Assembly: GCA_039105265.1 (NCBI GenBank) | Contig: JAPFFF010000034.1 | Span: 1,526,868 to 1,590,867 of the forward strand | Direction: 5' to 3' | Origin: Tritrichomonas musculus | Lineage: Eukaryota > Parabasalia > Tritrichomonadida > Tritrichomonadidae | DNA length: 64,000 nucleotides | Shown here: positions 19,624-30,000 of the stretch, one piece after another | Layout: every line of letters begins with the position of its first letter | How positions within the stretch are numbered: position 1 is the stretch's first letter | Position numbers and translations under genes: made by a program | Notes under the pieces: generated by a model | Told to the model about the DNA's origin: nothing | What the model saw: only the letters and a program-made list of their open reading frames with translations | Databases searched by the model: none

Positions 19624-19695
19624 TGGATGATAGGGGAGTTGAACCCCTGGCCTCTACTATGCTAAAGTAGCGCTCTACCACTGAGCTAATCACCC
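19624..19695 (-). tRNA. tRNA-Ala (anticodon AGC)
   Basis: The 72-nt minus-strand gene folds as a full cloverleaf. The acceptor stem is GGGTGAT paired with ATCATCC and includes a G3-U70 wobble, the alanine identity element. The anticodon arm is CTACT-TTAGCAT-AGTAG (anticodon AGC) and the T arm is AGGGG-TTCAACT-CCCCT. The internal promoter boxes are present: A box TAGCTCAGTGG and B box GGTTCAACTCC. CCA is not encoded. A run of nine T directly follows on the coding strand and would end RNA polymerase III transcription. There is no intron. Confidence 0.97.
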
Positions 19696-19849
19696 TGTTG
19701 ATAATATAGAATTATTTATCAATATTTAAAATAAAACATTATTCTAAATTATAATTTGACAAGTAAAAGACGTATCATTTTACATTTCTCTCGATAAATT
19801 ATATACTTTTTGATATATTAAAAACAACATTTAAAATATAATTAATCGT

Positions 19850-21025
19850 TTAAAAAATTGAATAAATACCTTGGACGATTTCAGCCTTTGAGTGAGTAGC
19901 AGCTAATGCCTTAAGAACCATAAGGCGTCCATAATCATCAGGATTGACTTTTCCAAATTTCTCATTAAAGATCTTAAGTACTTCAAAGTAAGTTGGAGTA
20001 AGCTTTGATTTAGTATCATTCATGATCTTATCATAGTTCTTTGGATCAACGTATTTAACAAGCAAATCCAAGACGGCTTCAAGCTTTTCAGTTTGAGCTT
20101 TAAGGCGGAGTTGTTGAAGGCGGGCACGAGCACGGATTGATGCTTTTTCATGAGATGAAAGAAATTCGAGAGTCTTTTCAGTTGCTTGCTTTGGTTTGGC
20201 TAGTTGAAGAGCTGATCTATCAATGTTGTGCTTCACTGTAGTTGAAGGTTTTCCAATGAAAGTAGAAAGTGATTGTGATTTCATTGTTTCATCACCATAA
20301 TAAGAGACATGAGATTGTTTGGTATTTTTCTTAAGAGTATCATAAAGTTCTCCAACAGTGATATCTGGAGATTCGTCAATTAAAGCAATAAAGTTGTTTG
20401 AAAATTCATTAGACAAAAATGTACCAAGTTCTTCATCATAAACAGCTGCATAGGATGATTCAGCATCGTTTGCAGCAGTAATGATGGCAACATTTGGTGC
20501 TGTTATTTCTTGTGCAACTGATCCAGCATAGCAAGCTTCAATTAAGAAGAGAATTTGTTTGTAATGATGACCTGTAGAGCAGTTATTAAATGCTTCGGCT
20601 AATAGATCAGATGTGATATCTTCTCCATTTCCATCAGGAACTCCGAGAATTCCGGGACCACCATGGTTATCATAATAGATGAAAATATCATCATTACGGG
20701 ATGTTGGCAATGTAGAAAGGCCAACATAAAGCATATGAGCAGTAACGCTTTCACCTTTAACATTTACAGCTTGATCGCCTGGGTAAACGTTAACTTTGTG
20801 ATCAAGAGCATGGAAAACTTGTCCAACGTAAGGATTTGATGGATCGTTAACAATATCATTGTAAGCATAAAGAGATATATCATTAGAGGTATATCCACGT
20901 TCTAACAATTGGTTATAAATAGTAAAAATATCAGCTTGATGACGGTAGTTATAGAATTGATTGGATCCTGCATAAAGTAGGGCAAAGCGTTTGCAGGAAA
21001 CTAAAGAAGCAAGGATCAAAAACAT
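19850..21025 (-). CDS. Legumain-like cysteine peptidase (family C13)
   Basis: The 391-residue protein has a short signal peptide (MFLILASLVSC). The caspase-like fold of family C13 follows: FALLYAGSNQFYNYRHQADI near the N-terminus, catalytic His121 in IYYDNHGGPGIL, and catalytic Cys165 in LIEACYAGS. The Asn/Arg-cleaving substrate region DAESSYAAVYDEELGTFL comes after it. The C-terminal part (from about 270) is helical and matches the inhibitory prodomain removed on activation. C13 enzymes cleave after Asn in acidic compartments; in trichomonads legumains are lysosomal, surface or secreted. Length and motifs are normal and nothing is missing, so it is likely active. It lies about 150 bases from the tRNA gene and on the same strand. 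Confidence 0.93.
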   Translation of the reverse strand: MFLILASLVSCKRFALLYAGSNQFYNYRHQADIFTIYNQLLERGYTSNDISLYAYNDIVNDPSNPYVGQVFHALDHKVNVYPGDQAVNVKGESVTAHMLYVGLSTLPTSRNDDIFIYYDNHGGPGILGVPDGNGEDITSDLLAEAFNNCSTGHHYKQILFLIEACYAGSVAQEITAPNVAIITAANDAESSYAAVYDEELGTFLSNEFSNNFIALIDESPDITVGELYDTLKKNTKQSHVSYYGDETMKSQSLSTFIGKPSTTVKHNIDRSALQLAKPKQATEKTLEFLSSHEKASIRARARLQQLRLKAQTEKLEAVLDLLVKYVDPKNYDKIMNDTKSKLTPTYFEVLKIFNEKFGKVNPDDYGRLMVLKALAATHSKAEIVQGIYSIF

Positions 21026-22012
21026 CTCTTGTTTATAAAAACTGTAATAATTCTTTGGTTAACCGAAGTCTCAAATTTTCAATAGATATTGAATATTCTA
21101 GAGAAAACTACAAATTCAATTTTGAAAAAAAAACCCCCATATCACTTCAACAAAAGTATTAAATTATCACCATTATTTTCATATTCTTTATTTAACTAGT
21201 ATTTGAATTTCTTTCTAAAGTATTTTTTTGTTTTTTAAAATATAAACTTTTTAAATATTCTGAGTTCAACTAATAGATTGCGTTTTTTGCGTTATATAAT
21301 GAATAAATTCTGTTTTTATTTAATCTTTAAAGCATATAAAAATATAATATAAATAAATATTGCTTCAGCTTATTTTTTCATTTTATATGGATTAAATACC
21401 AGTTTAGTATTTGCATATAATTCTAATTAAAATAAGTAATTATTTAATCCTACATGAAAGTAAATTAATACTATTTATTTTTTGATAGATTTTGTAAATA
21501 ATCAATTATTGCTATTTTTTTTTCTCTTTAAGCTATTTTAAAAACGATACGTCACTTTCCAACGTGTTTTTATAGGAATTCTATTAAAACATTGAACTTT
21601 TTAAATAAGGTGACTTATCTTTTTAGGAATAACTTTTAATGATTTATTTTAAAGTTTTGCTAATATGTAAAAAATAATAATAAACCAATAAATTACTGAA
21701 TATATCACTTTCTTAGAAACCTATATTCTCTATTTAGTAAAATTTATATATATAATTGGACAAAACTATGACACAGTTTTGCTGAAAAAAATAATGATTT
21801 ATACTAATTCTGCCATAAATATACACTAATTTGATTCATTAATCAAAACCAAACTATTTTTTTTTTTTATTCTGATGAGTCCTAGCTACTTTTTTTTTTT
21901 CCTGAGCAATTGGCTCAATTATAGCCTTAAATTGGAATAATATCAATAATAATGAAGTTATGACGATAAATTTTATTAATATAAATAACAACAAATAATA
22001 ATAATAATAATA
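21026..22012. other. Intergenic, nearly 1 kb, no gene seen
   Basis: This is A+T-rich DNA upstream of the legumain gene and downstream of the cyclase gene. A short inverted repeat (CAAAACT at 21761-21767 with AGTTTTG at 21775-21781) lies in a Tc1-end-like stretch. I see no other structure. Confidence 0.5.
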
Positions 22013-25000
22013 TCATGGCTCAACCAAATAAGTTTCAACAATTTCATTTTTGATTTCAATTTGTCTTCTATTACAAAACTTAAAATTTAGTCCGCAGATC
22101 AGTTCATACACGTCCATTGAAATATGAACCTTCATCGGAACCCCATAGTGCTCCATTTGCTGAGCTCTATTAATAGAAGGACCAATTATTTCGAAAGTCG
22201 GCTTACCGATACCGAGGACACCTGCTACAATTGGTCCGCCAGTATTCACGCCCACTCTTATTTGCAAATTTTGCTTGATTTCCTCGTCAATCAAGATTAT
22301 CTCTTGAATCGACTTCAAGCCGAAAGAGACGACTTCTTTAGCATGCACTGCAGGCTGATTCAACTCAGCGAAGATTCCACCAGCAGCCATGTAGCAATCA
22401 CCGATACATTTAATTTTGGTCATTGTTGGTTTTGTCTCCAAGATTGAGTCAAATCTTTTGAATAGGATATTCAAAGTACTCATGACTTTTTCAGCCGGTA
22501 ACGATCCGCACCAAGGTGTGAAATTGACAATGTCAGAGAAGAGAATTGATGCAGATTGAACCGAGAAGGAAATGTTTTTCTCTCCTTCTTGAACTCGTTC
22601 AACTAATGATGGCGGCAAAATTGTAGAGAGAAGTTTGTCACTGTTTTGCTTCTCTTCGAAAATGAGCGTGTTGTAACGATGCGATTGAGTAACATTTCGA
22701 CAACTTACAACAAACTTTCCATTGGCCATCATCGATGTTGCTTGAAGGATCGTCTCAGAATTAGAGTCCTTTTTATATGTGATTTCTTCTGTGGGATTCG
22801 AATTAACAGAAGTAAACAAATTGGCAACATTTCCAATGAATTCATTTGAAAGAAAGAATTCTTTGATTGATTTGCCAATTAAGTCAACATCACCAAAAGT
22901 GTGCTGACAGGCATTGTTTGCACTTTGGATAATCATTTCATTGTTGGCATACATAATTGCATCCGGAAGACTAGTAAAAACAGTATCAAAGAATTCAGTG
23001 TTGCTCGTTAAAGTGTCATTTTGTTGTGATGAAAAATCACCGGATAAAGTTTGCATGATTTTATTTGACGAGAAAACAACAGATGGTTTACAATGAAGAA
23101 GAAGCTTCAAGACAGATTTGATGTGCTTTTCATTAGCAAATATTTGTATGAAAAAAATAACTTCAAAAAGAAAACCTAAAACTAAGAGAACCGAAATTGG
23201 CAAAACAAATTGATATTTCTTATCATTCAATTCTTGATCAATTGTTGGAATTATTGTTTCATGAAGAGGTTCAAAGAAATGTTCATAAAGAGGAGAAATT
23301 AACTTCATCCAAATTTCGCCGTAAGTTTCTTTCAAGAAATCCAAGCTATCAACTTTTCCTTTTTGAAAAGGAGAAATTGAATAGAAAATAATCGGATCAA
23401 TTAAAATGTAAGTCATGTCAACAGGCAAGCATTCGAGTGTCTTTTTCAAACTTGTAAAAGAAGACTTAATTAACATGTTTAAATTTCTTGTTTTGTTTGG
23501 TGATGAAAGACAATTACGTCCGGCTATTTGAGAAGCTTTGTTAACACCTTCAGTGAAGCCTCTAAAAGGAACTTGATCTTCTTCAGAGCCGCCACAACAA
23601 GCGTAATGATAGAATTCATGACTTCGATTTATTGTAATTTGAATCTTACTCAAAGACACATCAAAAGAAGTCGTTGGAATTTGATATCCACTATTCTCAA
23701 AAAGGATCACATTGAGCCAATTAATAGAACTAAGTAACATTGCATACGATCCCTGCAAATAGTTCAAATGCGGAGCCATATCTTTAACTATCTTAGACAA
23801 ATCAGTAATTAAAAAATAAAAAAGAATAACATTAATAACAAGAACAAGACTAATAAAAACTGTTCCAATTACCATTAAAATCATATCAGATAATGATTCA
23901 TCAGAACCGCCAGAATTAAATATCTTTAGTATATTTTCATCTTGTTTGTTAATTTCTTCGTTCTTGTTCTCTTTGCTCTTTGAGTCTCGATTCTCAGCAA
24001 GTTCAGAGACAACTTTTTTAGGCAATGAAAAAAGACATTGATAAATTTCAATCTTATTTGAATTGATCCATTTAACTTCAATGAATAATGCAAGCGAAGG
24101 AAGAACAGACAAAACAATCACTAACACTACTAAGACAATCTTTGCTATCTTATGTATTTTATCATTGTTTTCATTAATGTAAGATATCATGTATTCGAAA
24201 GCAGTGTTTATATTTGTGATGATTGGATACACGTTATTCAGTGGATTAAGAATCGTTCCAGAACTTAAAATGGCAGGCGTTATTTCATACGCATCCAGAA
24301 TCATCCTTTGTTGGATTGTGAAATCCAAAATGGCTGCTTGAATAGAAATATTCGACGTCGTGTAATTCGTTGGTGAAAGATAATAATTGTATGAAACAGT
24401 GTTCTGAAAAATGAGGTTCTGTGCTTGATTGATCAAATGATTCCCTTCTTCAAACATCCGAAAATTACCAAATTCTTGGATTGCGTCTGTTGTCTTAGTC
24501 AACAAATACTTAAGCTGCGTTTTGGTGTCCCAACTTCCACCAAATGAATTCGGCGGCTTTTCATGCTCTTCAATCAACGGAAGAATAGAAAGACTCTCAC
24601 CGACGTAACGAAGAGAGAATCCGATGACTTGATAAGCGTAAGTACGAAGTAAAGAAAGTGAATCAATGAATTCAAGCGGTTTTGTCAACTTTTTGATATA
24701 GAAATTAACGTATATTAAACCCGCAATACAAGGCAAAACTAAAAAGATAAGAGAAAGAACCATATCAAAGATTTTTGATCCACAAATCGCTGGAATTGTC
24801 ATATTTTCAATGTTTCTTTTAATACCAGCAAGTTCGTCCAAATCATTCTGATACTCTTTATCAAGGTCGCTTGAGTTCTGTATTAATTGGACTGCTTCTA
24901 GTGTTGAAGCGATTGGCACGACTTCTTTTTGGCCTTTGATTGAATTCGGTAAATTTGGAAAAGCTTTCAATCCGTAGTCATGAGTTTGGTCCTCAAGAAT

Positions 25001-26683
25001 TGTGATTCCAGGCAGCAATGCTTTTGTTCTATCGCTCATTTCTTTTGCCAAAGAATAGTCAGCCATAACTTCTTTCAAAAAGATTCCATAGAAATGAGTC
25101 ACGTTTCTATTATTTGGAAATTCTCTGAGAAGATGATTAAAGTCAGCAAAAGTTTGGTTCATTGCAGTCAATGCACGCTTAGTAGCAATTTCTATTTCAC
25201 CCAAATTACGGCGAATAACAACATCCCAAACATGGCCAAGTTTATGCTTGGCTGATTGATTCTGCTTCTTTATTTGGTTGAGTTTTTTGCGTAATTCAGA
25301 GGTTAGTCCTGCTTCACGTTGCTTCATAATTTGCTTTGTTTGGTCACGAATTACATTGATTGTGTATCCTTTCAATTTTTTCACTTTTATATGGTTGAAG
25401 ATGTACTTAAGAGTTGTTGATTCCTCGGGATAAATAGCAATGAACTTGGTGTAAACCAAGAACACAAATTGGTTCTTATTCCACCTTTCTATGCCTTGGT
25501 GAAAAAAGGTCAAATCAATGATGCTCGGGTGCGCAAATTTCATCCCACAAACAACGAGCAAAAGAAACTGATTCGGATTTTTTATATGGCCGAAAAGGTC
25601 GTTGTTCATTTGGATCGCATCGAGTGTCTGAATGTAGGCAACTTGGCTCAACCTACTCCTCAATACGCAAATGATTAACATCAGAACAAAGATGATCACA
25701 AACGAGAAAAAATTGACAAGTGAGCACTTTTTGTCAACGATAAGAAAAATCAAGTCAAAAAGTGTGAAAAAAGCACCCGTTATCGATGATGACAATATAA
25801 GACCTGACACAAATGGCTTGATAAAGCCTCCAAATGAGTAAACTGAAAAAACCGTCAAACCGTATAGAATTATATTCAATGAAAAACACACCATTTGCGC
25901 AATTTTGCTTAAATTCACACCAATACCAAAAAAAACATTCGTAAAAATGGTTGAAGCAAAGATAAATAATTGCGGGGGCGAAATGACTGATAATAATGAA
26001 TTGGGCTTTATGGTCAACGTTTGGGTAAGTGTGATATACATAAAATAAAAATTAATGAACATGCAAATAAAAGATAAAAAAGATAAAATAATAAATCTCC
26101 ATAACTGTATTTGATTTCGCGTATCTTCGCTGGTTAGATATGAAATGGTTTGGAAAATGTAAAATATTATTATTGGATGAAAAAAATAGCCAAAGGTATA
26201 GTGGTAAAAAGAAATAAAAGGCGGTAAAATTTCCGGTAATTTCGCATATTTTTTGAAATAAAATGTCGATACTATAACTATTAAAATAATGAAAAATTGA
26301 ATAATGATATATATAATTAATAACACATGTGTACCTGAAAAAATTGAAGTAGGGGGCATAATGTAACATAAAACTGATATAACATTAATTGTTATATGAT
26401 CGACGCTTCCTTTTTTCCACAAATTAAAATAGCCAGGAAGTAAGCATGGAAGCACAAATTGTAAAATACGAAAAATAGACATTATATCATGGATTATGTA
26501 AAACGGAGGAGAAATGGAATAAATATAATTCGATAATTGAATCAAATCATTTCGAAAATTTTTTAAATAGTGCGGTTTGGCCAGTCCTTGATATTGTAAA
26601 GATGTAAATGAATTAAAAGATTCATTTTCATGACTTGAGCTAGAAGAGAATGGAGAAGAAGCAAGAGATGAATTTATTTCCAT
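22013..26683 (-). CDS. Large multi-pass class III nucleotide cyclase with PAS domain
   Basis: The protein has about 1,556 residues; the first ATG is at 26683. Residues about 60-350 hold around nine or ten membrane helices. Long loops separate further helices near 650, 860, 945 and 1170. A PAS-like sensor domain (FDTVFTSLPDAIMYANNEMI) covers about 1225-1340 and the cyclase domain about 1365-1556. Both metal-binding aspartates are present (ILFSDIVNF and KIKCIGDCYM), and Lys in KIK matches the adenine-selecting Lys of adenylate cyclases. The partner residue is Glu (FEIIGPSIN) instead of Asp or Cys. The usual transition-state Arg is Gln (INRAQQM), while Asn is kept. It is a plasma-membrane receptor-like enzyme making cAMP or cGMP, one of the expanded trichomonad family. 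The reduced motif may be normal for that family, so catalysis is likely but unproven. Confidence 0.9.
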   Translation of the reverse strand: MEINSSLASSPFSSSSSHENESFNSFTSLQYQGLAKPHYLKNFRNDLIQLSNYIYSISPPFYIIHDIMSIFRILQFVLPCLLPGYFNLWKKGSVDHITINVISVLCYIMPPTSIFSGTHVLLIIYIIIQFFIILIVIVSTFYFKKYAKLPEILPPFISFYHYTFGYFFHPIIIFYIFQTISYLTSEDTRNQIQLWRFIILSFLSFICMFINFYFMYITLTQTLTIKPNSLLSVISPPQLFIFASTIFTNVFFGIGVNLSKIAQMVCFSLNIILYGLTVFSVYSFGGFIKPFVSGLILSSSITGAFFTLFDLIFLIVDKKCSLVNFFSFVIIFVLMLIICVLRSRLSQVAYIQTLDAIQMNNDLFGHIKNPNQFLLLVVCGMKFAHPSIIDLTFFHQGIERWNKNQFVFLVYTKFIAIYPEESTTLKYIFNHIKVKKLKGYTINVIRDQTKQIMKQREAGLTSELRKKLNQIKKQNQSAKHKLGHVWDVVIRRNLGEIEIATKRALTAMNQTFADFNHLLREFPNNRNVTHFYGIFLKEVMADYSLAKEMSDRTKALLPGITILEDQTHDYGLKAFPNLPNSIKGQKEVVPIASTLEAVQLIQNSSDLDKEYQNDLDELAGIKRNIENMTIPAICGSKIFDMVLSLIFLVLPCIAGLIYVNFYIKKLTKPLEFIDSLSLLRTYAYQVIGFSLRYVGESLSILPLIEEHEKPPNSFGGSWDTKTQLKYLLTKTTDAIQEFGNFRMFEEGNHLINQAQNLIFQNTVSYNYYLSPTNYTTSNISIQAAILDFTIQQRMILDAYEITPAILSSGTILNPLNNVYPIITNINTAFEYMISYINENNDKIHKIAKIVLVVLVIVLSVLPSLALFIEVKWINSNKIEIYQCLFSLPKKVVSELAENRDSKSKENKNEEINKQDENILKIFNSGGSDESLSDMILMVIGTVFISLVLVINVILFYFLITDLSKIVKDMAPHLNYLQGSYAMLLSSINWLNVILFENSGYQIPTTSFDVSLSKIQITINRSHEFYHYACCGGSEEDQVPFRGFTEGVNKASQIAGRNCLSSPNKTRNLNMLIKSSFTSLKKTLECLPVDMTYILIDPIIFYSISPFQKGKVDSLDFLKETYGEIWMKLISPLYEHFFEPLHETIIPTIDQELNDKKYQFVLPISVLLVLGFLFEVIFFIQIFANEKHIKSVLKLLLHCKPSVVFSSNKIMQTLSGDFSSQQNDTLTSNTEFFDTVFTSLPDAIMYANNEMIIQSANNACQHTFGDVDLIGKSIKEFFLSNEFIGNVANLFTSVNSNPTEEITYKKDSNSETILQATSMMANGKFVVSCRNVTQSHRYNTLIFEEKQNSDKLLSTILPPSLVERVQEGEKNISFSVQSASILFSDIVNFTPWCGSLPAEKVMSTLNILFKRFDSILETKPTMTKIKCIGDCYMAAGGIFAELNQPAVHAKEVVSFGLKSIQEIILIDEEIKQNLQIRVGVNTGGPIVAGVLGIGKPTFEIIGPSINRAQQMEHYGVPMKVHISMDVYELICGLNFKFCNRRQIEIKNEIVETYLVEP

Positions 26684-27029
26684 TCTCAAAAGTTATATTT
26701 TTAACGATTTTTTTAAAATATTCAAAAAGTTGAATAAAACTATAAAAAAAATTTTTTTAAAAGCAATTTTAATTTTTCTAATAAAAAAATTATTAATAGA
26801 TCGGAATATAAATACTTAAGTACAAAAAAAAAATTGAATGCATATTCAATATTTCAAAGAAATTTAACATTTTTTTAAAACATGAATATACCCATACTAA
26901 CATTTTATAAATAAATAATTATTTCAATAATAATTTATATATATATAAATTAAAAAATAATATCCTTTAAATATTAATTAAAACAAAATAAATTTAAATA
27001 AATATCAACCTAAATGTTCAATAAATTTT
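26684..27029. other. Intergenic, no feature seen
   Basis: This 346-bp A+T-rich spacer lies upstream of the cyclase ATG and downstream of the kinase-LRR stop. No motif stands out. Confidence 0.5.
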
Positions 27030-30000
27030 CTATTCTTTGAAATAAGACGCAATATCCTTATTTCTAACAAAAGCAAAGAATTTTGTTTCATCGCTATCAC
27101 CGTGGAAGTTTGCAGTTATAATATTTCCAGATATAATAATTTCCTTCAAATCATTGGCTCTTGAGAAACAGTCCACTCCAAAGTCAACTTTGGATTCCAA
27201 ATGATCTGAATTATTGATCTCGATTGTAATTTTATCCAGCTTTTTGCAGTTTATGAATTGGTTTTGTTGGATAGAAATATCACCTGTTTTTATGATAGAA
27301 AAGTTGGCAAGTTTTTGACATCCACTGAAGCAATTTGCCTTGATTGTCAAGCCTTGTCCGCTTAGACGGACATCAGTGAGAGAAGCTGCATTTTCCAAGA
27401 AATAATCATCAATTGTTAAAGAAGACGATGAAGTGAGTTCAATCTTTCTCAATGATTTGTATGTGTTAAAAATGTTTTGTGAATCCAGAGTGATTTGTTT
27501 GTTGCTCTGCAATATGAAAGTGCTCAATGAAGAGCAATTATAAAAGCAGTAAGTTTCCATTTCAATTTCGTCCCCAGTAACTTCAACTGTTTCAAGATTA
27601 TTCATGTCTACGAAGCAAAACTGCTTCATTTTAATTGTGCCTTCTGTCTTAATTTTCACGCTTTTCAGCTGCTGCAATCTGTAAAACATGCTCTGGCTTA
27701 GTACGAGGCCTTTCTTGCTTTCAAACCAAATCTCGATCAATGAATTGCATTTAATTTCGAAATTATTCGGGTATTCAATTGATTGCGCAGAGAGTCGAAT
27801 GGATTTGATCGAACTTTGGCCGAAAAAGCTTTTATCGTCTAGTTTTATAAGCGATCCGCTGTTTATGTTGACTTTGGAGAGACTGTTGCACTCGTTGAAG
27901 ACGTAGGACTGCAATGTAATATCTTCCAAATTCAAAAACGAGATTGAATTCAAAGAGGAGCAGTTTTCAAAGCATCTATGATGAAGGGACAAATGCTTGC
28001 AATTGAACTCAACAGAAGTGAGCTTGTTTGAGAATGCAAAGCAAGATTTCTTTACAGTTAATTTGTCTGACTTGATTGATGCCTTTTCGAGATTTCTGCA
28101 TCCATAAAAGGCGTAAGAATCAATGACTTCCAATGAAGAATTAACAGAAATCAACGAGCGAATATCATTTGCATTTTGGAAACAACAAACGCCAATGTAA
28201 GTGAGCTCATCTGGTATCATGATTTCCCCTTCTGAATCTCTAGGTGCAAAAATCAATTTGCCTTCATCTTGAACGAATAACATGCTGAAAAAAGCAAAGA
28301 TTTTGGTGTTTCTAGGATCAACTTCAACTTTGTTTAACTTATCAGCACCATTGCACCATTCGTTATCGAACTCGGTGAGGCTTTTAGGAATTGAAAAGGA
28401 TTCAATAGTTGAATTCAAAAAGCAGCTAGCACCGATGCTTTTCACATATGAATTTTCTGAAAAAGAAAGCGATTTGATTGATGCTCCATAGAAAGCTTTG
28501 TCTCTGATTCCGATGACTTTATATTCATTGCCATTAAAACTGACAAATGCTTTGATAAAGACATCTCCCTTCGCTTCGGGCGAATATGTAATTTCAGCTG
28601 TCAAACTTGGCTCATCTAAGATGTAAACAATGTAGTCAACTGATCTGAATATTGTAGAATTTTTGCTTATTTTTGGAGCGCTTTCATCATTTTTTGGCAT
28701 CGTTTTGGTTCTTGTAATATCAACTACCAATATGGGTCTAGAAACGTTTGGCTTGGGCTTCCTTGGAGGACTTTTTGTTGGAACTTTAACCTTCGGCGGA
28801 GCAGCATCAGCAACGGGAACAATATCAGGTGATTTGTGCTTTTCTGGCTCATCAAATGGTGGAAATCTTCTTCCCATCATAAAATCAGGCGGGCTGGCAC
28901 ATTTATGCGCATCACCTGTTCCTGGTGAAGCAGATGCCCTCTTCAAAGTTGCAATTTTCCTTCTCGTATCATCAGGCGATTTGTGCTCTTCTGGCTCATC
29001 AAATGGTGGAAATCTTCTTCCCATCATAAAATCAGGCGGGCTGGCACATTTATGCGCATCACCTGTTCCTGGTGAAGCAGATGCCCTCTTCAAAGTTGCA
29101 ATTTTCTTTCTCATGCCATCAGGCGATTTGTGCTCTTCTGGCTCACCAAATGGTGAAAATCTTCTTCCCATCATAATATTAGGCGGTTTTGCATCGTTAT
29201 GATCATCACCGGCTCCTGGCGAAGCCCGCATTACAGGTGATTTTTTTGAAGTTTTCTTTTTTATCTTCATGCCATCAGGTGATTTGTGCTCTTCTGGTTC
29301 ACCAAATGGTGGAAATCTTCTTCCCATCATAAAATCAGGCGGGCTGGCACATTTATGCGCATCACCTGTTCCTGGTGAAGCAGATGCCCTCTTCAAAGTT
29401 TTCTTTTTTATCTTCATGCCATCAGGTGATTTGTGCTCTTCTGGCTCATCAAATGGTGGAAATCTTCTTCCCATCATAAAATCAGGCGGGCTGGCACATT
29501 TATGCGCATCACCTGTTCCTGGTGAAGCAGATGCCCTCTTCAAAGTTGCAATTTTCCTTCTCGTATCATCAGGTGATTTGTGCTCTTCTGGTTCACCAAA
29601 TGGTGGAAATCTTCTTCCCATCATAATATTAGGTGGCTTTGCATCGTTATGATCATCACCGGCTCCTGGCGAAGCCCGCATTACAGGTGACTTTTTTGAA
29701 GTTTTCTTTTTTATCTTCATGCCATCAGGCGATTTGTGCTTTTCTGGCTCAATTGGCAATGCTTCTTTTTTTGATTTTGCTGATTTTTTATGCTTCTTTT
29801 TTCTTTCGGCTTTATGCCTGCTATCAGACGCCATTTTATAATAATGTTGGGCCTTTTCTTTATCAACTCTGACACCTTCTCCTTTGTCGAGCATTTCTGC
29901 ATACGCGAGCATCGCATCAATTTTTCCTTTTTCAGCTGATTTTTTCATATAATGTTCAGCTTCACTTTTATTATGCTCGAGCCAGAAACGCCCGATGAAA

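Noticed and set aside
28663-29652. Long plus-strand frames with Gly/Leu/Ser-rich repeats opposite the kinase fusion
   Set aside because: They are the antisense of the coding tandem repeat array; the minus strand carries the continuous 1,284-codon gene with clear domains.
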